Source: Treponema sp. (GTDB taxonomy: Bacteria; Spirochaetota; Spirochaetia; Treponematales; Treponemataceae). Taken from it: a stretch of DNA of 12,149 nt. The notes below the pieces were generated by a model. That model ran no database searches, was not told the DNA's origin, and worked only from the letters and a program-made list of their open reading frames with translations. A program made the position numbers and the translations under genes. The DNA lies in NCBI GenBank assembly GCA_017614655.1, contig JAGABO010000155.1:1-12149 (forward strand), written 5' to 3'. Numbering within the stretch: position 1 is the stretch's first letter; each line of letters begins with the position of its first letter. This document shows, piece by piece, positions 6,941-12,149 of the stretch.

Positions 6941-8875
6941 TTACTGCTCCCTGTACAGGGCTGCAAGTTTGTCCTTATACTGCTCGGCAATTTTGTAACG
7001 CACCATTTCCTGCTTTGCGCTAAGTTCAACACCGACTTCAAACGGCTTTGTAATTATTGCAATCTTATTGATTCTCTCGAATGACTTAAATCCGTTCTTT
7101 GTGCTTATAAGTTCTGCAACTTCTTTTTCGAGAAGTTTTACAACTGCTTCTGCCTGAACCAGATTTTCGTAAGTATCTGCCTTTATGTTGTTCTCTGCGG
7201 CAAAATCAGATATCTCATCTTTATTAGGAAGAATAAGTGCCGTAAGGAAACGCTGGTCTTCTCCCTTTTCGTTTGTTCCAAAAACAACGGATGCAGAAAT
7301 ATAGCGCGAAGTATTGATTGCAGATTCAATCGGGAGCGGTTCAATATTTTCTCCGCCAAGCAGAACAATTGTATCCTTCTTTCTTCCGCGAAGCTGAATT
7401 TCATTATCAACCGTAAGAACTGCAATATCGCCAGTATCAAACCATCCGTCTACAGTCATAACCTTGTCGGTAAGATCCGGCCTCTTGTAATAGCCCTGCA
7501 TTACACAGCCGCCCTTAATCTGAAGGCTTCCCTTTTTGCATTTTCCCAGAATGATTCCGTCATCATCAACAACACGAACCTGAATTCCACGAAGCGGTGA
7601 ACCTACGTTACGCATAACCGGATCTACCATAGGACGAACGCAGATAATCGGAGCAGTTTCCGTAAGTCCGTAACCTTCAACAATATTAACACCGACTGCC
7701 CAGAAGAACTTGTCAATTACATCAGGATAGGCACCGCCGCCTGCAACACCTGCACGGAAATTCTTTCCGAGCATTGCCTTTATTTTTCTGAACACAAGCA
7801 GGTTTCCAAGAAGCTTAAGCGGATAAATCAGAATCCACGGAAGCACAAGAACCGGCCACCAGAAACCAAGATAATCACGGCCAAAGCGGCTGTTTTTTCT
7901 GCGGAGCTTTCTGTCGATTGCAGACCAGATAAGCGCAACCTTTACAAAGAAGCGGAACAGAAGGAAAACAAAACCGCCCGTCTTCCTCATCTTGCGCCAG
8001 ATTCCGTCATAGACTGCTTCCCATACACGCGGAACTGCAGGAAGAAGATGCGGATCAAGCTTCTGTAAATCCTGAAGCAGAACAGAACCAATCGGTTTAG
8101 AATAACAGAGAACCGCTCCCTGAGAAATAATTACGTATTCAACTGCACGCTGGAAAGCATGCCATACAGGAAGTACACAAAGGGCACGTTCCCCCGGATT
8201 AAGGAAGATGCGCTCACAGACTTCATCAAGCTGGCAGGTAATATTTGAATGAGTAAGCATTACTCCCTTTGGAGTTCCGGTTGTTCCCGAAGTAAAGATG
8301 ATTGTCGCAAGGTCGTCGGGCTTACCTTTTTCCAGTTCGTTCTCTACGTAATCCGGATGACTGATTCTCCACTCATGCCCCGAAGCCCTTAAGAATTCGA
8401 AGCTGTAATAAGTGATTCCTGCATCCTTACACTGTTCACGGAGAGCTTCATCTGCTTCATCAAACGAAATGATGACTTTTACATTCGGAATTGATTCCCT
8501 GATGTTTAAAAGCTTTTTTACCTGAGCTGGATTTTCTACAATTACATATTCAACTTCTGCAAATGACAGAATGTAGGAAAGATCGTTTTCCGTTGCATCA
8601 CAGCCGCGCGGAACATCAATTGCACCAAGGGCAAGAATACCCATGTCGGCCTGTTCCCATTCACGGCGGTTGTCTGCAATAAGACCGATTTTATCTCCGC
8701 GCTTTATTCCAAGTTCAGCAAGAGCACCGCCAAAGTCCAGTGCATACTGAAAAAAGTCGTGATAGTTAATCTCCATGTAACCGCCGGTTTTTGTGTGAGA
8801 AAGCTGAGCAGAAACTTCCGGCCATTTCTCTGCTGATTTTCTAAGGATTTTGGGAAGTGTTTCTTCTGGTTTCAT
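6941..8875 (-). CDS. Long-chain fatty acid-CoA ligase (AMP-forming)
   Basis: A 644-residue member of the adenylate-forming superfamily. It activates a fatty acid with ATP to an acyl-adenylate, then forms the CoA thioester. Motifs appear in order: the P-loop segment FTSGTTGTPKGVMLTH with TSGTTG at 195-200, GYGLTETAP (401-409), WFDTGD (478-483) and RGRKKDTIVLLGGENIEP at the hinge to the small C-terminal domain. Length fits the long bacterial FAA1-like group (COG1022). Residues from about 300 to 365 include two hydrophobic stretches (FVFLLFRFFVKVALIW and WWPVLVLPWILIYPL) between basic segments, which suggests membrane attachment. The start has a very good Shine-Dalgarno. The gene is transcribed away from cheR and ends 6 bases from the Rsm22-like stop. 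It probably feeds exogenous fatty acids into phospholipids; chain-length preference cannot be read from the sequence. Confidence 0.92.
   Translation of the reverse strand: MKPEETLPKILRKSAEKWPEVSAQLSHTKTGGYMEINYHDFFQYALDFGGALAELGIKRGDKIGLIADNRREWEQADMGILALGAIDVPRGCDATENDLSYILSFAEVEYVIVENPAQVKKLLNIRESIPNVKVIISFDEADEALREQCKDAGITYYSFEFLRASGHEWRISHPDYVENELEKGKPDDLATIIFTSGTTGTPKGVMLTHSNITCQLDEVCERIFLNPGERALCVLPVWHAFQRAVEYVIISQGAVLCYSKPIGSVLLQDLQKLDPHLLPAVPRVWEAVYDGIWRKMRKTGGFVFLLFRFFVKVALIWSAIDRKLRRKNSRFGRDYLGFWWPVLVLPWILIYPLKLLGNLLVFRKIKAMLGKNFRAGVAGGGAYPDVIDKFFWAVGVNIVEGYGLTETAPIICVRPMVDPVMRNVGSPLRGIQVRVVDDDGIILGKCKKGSLQIKGGCVMQGYYKRPDLTDKVMTVDGWFDTGDIAVLTVDNEIQLRGRKKDTIVLLGGENIEPLPIESAINTSRYISASVVFGTNEKGEDQRFLTALILPNKDEISDFAAENNIKADTYENLVQAEAVVKLLEKEVAELISTKNGFKSFERINKIAIITKPFEVGVELSAKQEMVRYKIAEQYKDKLAALYREQ
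6945..6965. repeat. Palindrome at the convergent gene ends
   Basis: CCCTGTACAGGG (6949-6960) is a perfect palindrome flanked by TGC and GCA (6945-6947, 6963-6965) that can extend the stem. It lies within the last codons of the acyl-CoA ligase, just past the Rsm22-like stop. AGTTTGTCCTT follows on the plus strand, which is only mildly T-rich. It may serve as a weak terminator for the plus-strand run; chance is not excluded. Confidence 0.3.
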
Positions 8876-8880
8876 AAAAT

Positions 8881-8887
8881 CTCCTTT
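8881..8887 (-). promoter_or_regulatory. Shine-Dalgarno of the acyl-CoA ligase
   Basis: On the minus strand AAAGGAG stands five bases before the ATG (8873-8875). It is the most complete Shine-Dalgarno in the window and contrasts with the divergent cheR, which has none of comparable quality. Confidence 0.8.
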
Positions 8888-8965
8888 TTCCTGCAGTAAT
8901 AAAACTGCCCGCTGTAAAAAAAACTCTTAAAATGACAAAAATCCAATATTTGTAAAGTTGATTTA

Positions 8966-8994
8966 ATTATAATGGTAAAAAAAAGCAATTTCTA
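8966..8994 (-). promoter_or_regulatory. Candidate promoter of the acyl-CoA ligase
   Basis: On the minus strand TAGAAA (8994-8989), 17 bases and TATAAT (8971-8966) make a plausible promoter with a perfect -10 and a four-of-six -35. Transcription would start near 8959, giving a leader of about 84 bases before the ATG. The region is so AT-rich that other -10-like hexamers are expected by chance. Confidence 0.4.
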
Positions 8995-8995
8995 C

Positions 8996-9033
8996 AAAAA
9001 AAGCCTTTTTTTATTGAATTTTTAAGCTTAAAA
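8996..9033. repeat. A/T-tract symmetry and 14-base palindrome in the divergent control region
   Basis: Seven A, GCC and seven T (8996-9012) form one symmetric element, and TTTTAAGCTTAAAA (9020-9033) is a perfect palindrome. Both lie between the divergent promoters of the acyl-CoA ligase and cheR. Long A and T tracts bend DNA. The palindrome could bind a dimeric protein or simply reflect base composition. Confidence 0.35.
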
Positions 9034-9040
9034 GTCACTA

Positions 9041-9106
9041 TATTACAATTATAAGTAACAATATTACAACTGTTTTTTTATAATGTTTTTTATATTTAGT
9101 TTACAA
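9041..9106 (+). repeat. TATTACAA-type repeats upstream of and overlapping the cheR promoter
   Basis: TATTACAA occurs at 9041-9048 and 9062-9069, exactly 21 bases (two helical turns) apart. A variant GTAACAA starts at 9055, and TTACAA recurs at 9101-9106, overlapping the cheR -35 box. A reverse copy (TTGTAA) lies at 8950-8955, near the start of the opposite transcript. The spacing suggests an operator; the AT-rich background weakens the case. Confidence 0.35.
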
Positions 9107-9128
9107 TTTAATAATTGAGATTTATAAT
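9100..9128 (+). promoter_or_regulatory. Sigma-70-type promoter of cheR, leaderless
   Basis: TTTACA (9100-9105), a 17-base spacer and a perfect TATAAT (9123-9128) form the strongest promoter in the window. The -10 box ends 8 bases before the ATG at 9137, so the transcript should start within a base or two of the start codon. AAAG at 9130-9133 would fall outside the mRNA. A second TATAAT (9079-9084) with GTAACA 18 bases upstream could give a longer transcript. Confidence 0.65.
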
Positions 9129-9136
9129 TAAAGAAT

Positions 9137-9955
9137 ATGGCAGACTTGCTTACAGATTCACAATTCAACACTTTCCGCAAACTCATTTACGATTCCTGCG
9201 GGATTACGTTCTCAGAAACAAACCGCTCGATTCTCGACAGCCGTTTAAAGGAACGTTTGCGCGAAAAACAGATGACAGATGTTGAGGATTACTACAAGCT
9301 CGTTACCTCCGATCAGGAAGAGTTTAAAATCTTCCTCGACAGCATAACTACAAACCTTACCCGATTTTTCCGTAATCAGCCGCACTTTGATACCCTCATC
9401 AACTACGTTATTCCGAAGATTCTGGAACTAAAGCAGTCAACAGGAGACAGAAAAATCCGCATCTGGAGTGCAGGATGTTCAACCGGGGAAGAGCCGTACA
9501 CCATCGCAATGCTCCTTAAAGACAAACTGCCGGCTCCGTACACCTTCGAAATTATTGCCTCAGATATTTCCCTCAAGTCACTTATGGTAGGACAGCAGGG
9601 CTTCTATCCGGAATCCCGTATCGCAGGTATTCCGCAGAACTACCTTGTAACATACTTTACAAAAGGCGACGGCGGATATCAGGCAAAACCGGAGCTCATG
9701 AACACAATCCGTTTCGACTACCACAACTTAAGGAACGACAGCGGCGTCAGGAATCTTGATATAGTTTTCTGCCGTAATGTTCTAATCTACTTTGATGAAG
9801 CTGCCCAGAAAGCAACAGTAGACCGCTTCTGGACTGCCATGGCAAAACAATCCTACCTTTTCATAGGTCACTCCGAAAGCCTGTTCGGAATGGATACCAA
9901 ATTTGAGTTCCTTAAAACTCCATGGGCCTGTCTGTATCAGAAGAATGAACGGTAA
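9137..9955 (+). CDS. cheR: Chemotaxis receptor methyltransferase CheR
   Basis: A 272-residue enzyme that uses S-adenosylmethionine to methylate glutamates on chemoreceptors at the polar array, which drives adaptation. The N-terminal helical domain (about 1-70) leads into TTNLTRFFRNQPHF (71-84), the family signature with the conserved Arg R79. The SAM-binding motif WSAGCSTGEEPY spans 110-121. ASDIS, FCRNVLIYF and FIGHSES, also diagnostic for CheR, follow in order. Length is normal and nothing is missing. The gene starts the cheR-cheB pair (27-base gap to cheB) and has its own strong promoter. CheA, CheW, CheY and receptors are not in the window. No other CheR-linked domain such as TPR is fused. 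Confidence 0.96.
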   Translation: MADLLTDSQFNTFRKLIYDSCGITFSETNRSILDSRLKERLREKQMTDVEDYYKLVTSDQEEFKIFLDSITTNLTRFFRNQPHFDTLINYVIPKILELKQSTGDRKIRIWSAGCSTGEEPYTIAMLLKDKLPAPYTFEIIASDISLKSLMVGQQGFYPESRIAGIPQNYLVTYFTKGDGGYQAKPELMNTIRFDYHNLRNDSGVRNLDIVFCRNVLIYFDEAAQKATVDRFWTAMAKQSYLFIGHSESLFGMDTKFEFLKTPWACLYQKNER

Positions 9956-9982
9956 AACATCTGTACAGAGAAGGGGATACTG

Positions 9983-11170
9983 ATGGATGAAATTGAAGTA
10001 TTAGTTTGTGATGACTCTGCATTGATGAGAAACCTCATCTCGAAGATTGTAAATTCCGCAGAAGGCATGAAAACAATCGGAACTGCCATGAACGGTAGGT
10101 TTCTTCTTCAGAAACTTCAGCAGGGAATGAAGCCCGACCTTATACTTCTTGATATCGAAATGCCCGAAATGACCGGCGTTCAATTCCTGGAAGAGCGCAA
10201 AAAGCTCGGAATCAATATCCCCGTAGTAATACTTTCTTCTATTGCAACAAAAGGCGCTGCAGTTACAATGCAGTGTCTTGAACTCGGTGCCTGTGATTTT
10301 ATTACAAAGCCGGGAGGTTCAATCTCCATCGGAATAGAAACTGTCGCCAGTACAATCATAGAAAAGATTTCTTCTTACGGCGGCGCCTATGCACGAAGAA
10401 ACGGAAAGCACATAAACCCTGCAGAATTCTTCATGCAGATGGCAAAACTTAAGATTGCAGTTCAGGCTGCACAGGCAAAAGACGGAGCAGAAATTCCAAA
10501 AATAAAAGACCTTGCTCCTCCTACCCTCTGGCATCAGCCGCAGAAAAAAGAACCGGCAGTAATCACTCCGGAAAGAAAAAGCGGCCCTATCGATATAGTT
10601 GTCATAGGAATCTCCACCGGAGGCCCGAACGCACTTCGCGAAGTGTTTGCAAAAATCGACCCGAAGTTTCCTCGGCCTATTGTTGTAGTTCAGCACATGC
10701 CGGCAGGATTTACAAAAGAATTCGCTGCATCCCTCAACAAAATATGCCCGCTTGACGTAAAGGAAGCCGAAGACGGAGACGAAATACACCGCGGTCAGAT
10801 TTACATCGCTCCGGGAAACTTCCACATCAGAATAGAAAAATCAACACTCTGCAATGTCATAAGACTTTCTTCAGAAGACCTTAGAAACGGTCACAGACCT
10901 TCTGCAGATGTTCTTTTTGAATCAGCAGCTAAAATCTACCAGAACCGCGCACTCGGCGTTATCATGACGGGAATGGGACGCGACGGAGCTGTTCAGCTTG
11001 CAGAAATGAGAAAACAGGGAGCCTGGACTTTAGGTCAGGACGAAAAATCCTGCATTGTTTACGGAATGCCGCGTGCTGCATGGGAACTCGGTGCCGTCCA
11101 GAAGCAGGTAAGTCTTGAACACATGGCCGACGAAATAAACCGCATCGTATCAGAACATCTTTACATTTAA
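9983..11170 (+). CDS. cheB: Chemotaxis response regulator methylesterase CheB
   Basis: A 395-residue two-domain protein that removes receptor methyl groups (and deamidates Gln) when phosphorylated by CheA. The receiver domain (about 5-125) has the acidic pair D10-D11, the phosphate acceptor D57 in LLDIEMPEM and K109 in ITKPGG. A linker of roughly 75 residues (130-203), with a helix FFMQMAKLKIAVQAAQ, leads to the esterase domain. Its catalytic triad is S211 (GISTGGPNAL), H238 (VVQHMPAGF) and D334 (TGMGRDGA). The linker is longer than in enteric CheB, and total length exceeds the 349 residues of E. coli CheB. AAGGGG (9971-9976) stands 6 bases before the ATG. It is co-transcribed with cheR. Both activities appear intact. 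Confidence 0.96.
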   Translation: MDEIEVLVCDDSALMRNLISKIVNSAEGMKTIGTAMNGRFLLQKLQQGMKPDLILLDIEMPEMTGVQFLEERKKLGINIPVVILSSIATKGAAVTMQCLELGACDFITKPGGSISIGIETVASTIIEKISSYGGAYARRNGKHINPAEFFMQMAKLKIAVQAAQAKDGAEIPKIKDLAPPTLWHQPQKKEPAVITPERKSGPIDIVVIGISTGGPNALREVFAKIDPKFPRPIVVVQHMPAGFTKEFAASLNKICPLDVKEAEDGDEIHRGQIYIAPGNFHIRIEKSTLCNVIRLSSEDLRNGHRPSADVLFESAAKIYQNRALGVIMTGMGRDGAVQLAEMRKQGAWTLGQDEKSCIVYGMPRAAWELGAVQKQVSLEHMADEINRIVSEHLYI

Positions 11171-11195
11171 GCCTCACATACAAAATATGCTGTAG

Positions 11196-11224
11196 TGGAT
11201 TTTATAAGAAAATTCCATTATAAT
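11196..11224 (+). promoter_or_regulatory. Promoter of the prenyl synthase gene, leaderless
   Basis: A perfect TATAAT (11219-11224) has TGGATT (11196-11201) 17 bases upstream, a weak three-of-six -35. The -10 box ends 7 bases before the ATG at 11232, so transcription should start at or one base before the start codon. TAGG just before the ATG is too close to act as a Shine-Dalgarno. This suggests the gene is not solely dependent on cheB transcription. Confidence 0.5.
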
Positions 11225-11231
11225 TATAGGT

Positions 11232-12149
11232 ATGACTTATGATTTTAAGCCCTATCTTTCAAGGATAGAGCAGGTAATACAATCTTCCCTTCCTCATTCT
11301 GCAAATCCTCAGTGGATTAGCGGGGCCTTCGGTTCAGTTTCTGATTCACTTAAAACTGAACACTTTTCTGCGCTTCTTGAACCGACATCCTCTCTTGTAA
11401 GCCTTGGCGGAAAAAGATGGAGGCCGCTTTTACTCGTACTTTCGGCAGAAGCCTGTGCAAAAAAACTTTCACTTTCCGAAGAAGCAGCTTCCGCTGTAAA
11501 AGAAACGGCATTTTCCCTTACTCCGCTTGTTGAATTCATACACACGGCAAGCCTCATTCATGACGACATAGAAGATTCATCCGATACAAGACGCGGTCAG
11601 CCCGCAGCCTACATCACTTACGGAACAGATATTGCCATAAATGCAGGAACATGGCTTGCCTTCCTTGCCCCGGAATGCATTTCGCGTACAGACTGCGACA
11701 TTCAGACAAAGAACAGACTTTACTTCCATTATCTCCGCGAAACACGACGGCTTCATCTGGGACAGGCCATGGACATAACCTGGCACAAAAACAGAGCATC
11801 TCTTCCTTCAATTGATGAATACCTTTCAATGGTTAAACTCAAGACAGGAACTCTTTCCAGCCTTTCGGTCCGTATCGGCACTCTTACGGCAGGCGCAGAC
11901 GATGAACTATGCAGCAGGGCAGCTTTACTTGCTTCGGACATAGGAGCCGGCTTCCAGATAATAGATGACGTAATAAACCTCACAACCGGAAACCCGGGAA
12001 AAATCCGTGGCGATGACATTGTAGAAGAAAAGAAGTCTCTTCCGGTTCTGCTGTTTGCTCAGAAAAGCCCTTCCGGCATAAACGAACTGTTTACTCTTTT
12101 CGACACTGCATCAAAAGAAGGAATAAAAAGTCCTGCAGTAGAAAAGGCC
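11232..12149 (+). CDS. trans-Polyprenyl diphosphate synthase, long-chain type (3' partial)
   Basis: The frame starts at ATG 11232 and stays open through the window end (306 codons), so the C-terminus is missing. It belongs to the class I isoprenyl diphosphate synthases, which condense isopentenyl diphosphate onto an allylic primer using Mg2+. The substrate-binding GGKRWRP appears early. The first Asp-rich motif is D111-D112-I-E-D115, followed by SSDTRRG. GQAMDITW, KTGTLSS, the second Asp-rich motif region FQIIDDVIN (D245, D246) and GDDIVEEKKSLP follow. Position -5 before the first motif is Ala (A106). E. coli FPP synthase IspA has Tyr there and octaprenyl synthase IspB has Ala, and this gene also shares IspB's plain DDxxD form, so a product longer than C15 is favoured. 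The second motif ends in Asn (N249), where DDxxD is usual. It has its own promoter, 61 bases after cheB. Confidence 0.88.
   Translation, partial: MTYDFKPYLSRIEQVIQSSLPHSANPQWISGAFGSVSDSLKTEHFSALLEPTSSLVSLGGKRWRPLLLVLSAEACAKKLSLSEEAASAVKETAFSLTPLVEFIHTASLIHDDIEDSSDTRRGQPAAYITYGTDIAINAGTWLAFLAPECISRTDCDIQTKNRLYFHYLRETRRLHLGQAMDITWHKNRASLPSIDEYLSMVKLKTGTLSSLSVRIGTLTAGADDELCSRAALLASDIGAGFQIIDDVINLTTGNPGKIRGDDIVEEKKSLPVLLFAQKSPSGINELFTLFDTASKEGIKSPAVEKA

Noticed and set aside
8953..8980. Sigma-28 (flagellar) promoter for the chemotaxis genes
   Set aside because: TAAAGTTG at 8953-8960 resembles a sigma-28 -35 element, but no GCCGATAA-like -10 follows at a suitable distance. It also lies far from cheR, which already has a strong housekeeping promoter.
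8876..9136. A small RNA gene in the divergent spacer
   Set aside because: There is no GC-rich terminator hairpin and no stable structure beyond A/T-tract symmetry. The region is explained by two divergent promoters.
10319..10825. 168-codon open frame antisense to cheB
   Set aside because: It is a shadow of the cheB reading frame with Cys/Phe/Arg-rich composition and no recognisable domain.
11309..12019. Several minus-strand open frames over the prenyl synthase
   Set aside because: The plus-strand frame is open to the window end and carries all prenyl synthase motifs, so the minus frames are shadows.

Overview
The window reads as ordinary, gene-dense chromosome from a spirochaete, most likely a host-associated Treponema. 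That placement rests on the gene set (an isolated ptsI, a cheR-cheB pair, an Rsm22-type methyltransferase, a long acyl-CoA ligase), on heavy use of the Leu codon CTT, and on moderate-GC genes set between very AT-rich spacers. It is a judgement from gene content, not from a database match. There is no rRNA, tRNA, CRISPR array, transposase or phage gene.

Layout: (1) 1-489 is the 3' end of a type I restriction subunit gene (hsdR). (2) 554-1905 holds a YchJ-family protein with two SEC-C zinc motifs and the 23S rRNA 2'-O-methyltransferase RlmB. The 74-base spacer between them carries two inverted repeats and a near-copy of the end of the upstream gene. (3) 1971-6934 is a tight four-gene run: ptsI (PTS enzyme I), der (double-GTPase of 50S assembly), a small MerR-type regulator and an Rsm22/METTL17-like methyltransferase. 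The last three overlap end to start. (4) 6941-8875, on the minus strand, is a long-chain acyl-CoA ligase, convergent with the run above (6-base gap). (5) 8876-9136 is an AT-rich divergent control region. (6) 9137-11170 is cheR-cheB, the adaptation pair of chemotaxis. (7) 11232-12149 is a long-chain-type trans-prenyl diphosphate synthase cut off by the window end.

How the genes fit together: RlmB, Der and the Rsm22-like protein all act on rRNA or ribosome assembly, and Der and Rsm22 each carry a Lys-rich N-terminal tail of about 60-80 residues. CheR and CheB set receptor methylation in opposite directions. PtsI has no HPr or permease beside it.

The most notable pattern concerns gene starts. 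Four genes (ychJ, ptsI, cheR, prenyl synthase) have a -10 box ending only 6-9 bases before the ATG and no usable Shine-Dalgarno, so their mRNAs are predicted to be leaderless. The internal genes (MerR-like, Rsm22-like, cheB) and the acyl-CoA ligase have good Shine-Dalgarno sequences. Second in interest is a possible bistable RNA element before rlmB. I found no clearly new multi-gene system; the novelty candidates are regulatory architecture and family variants.
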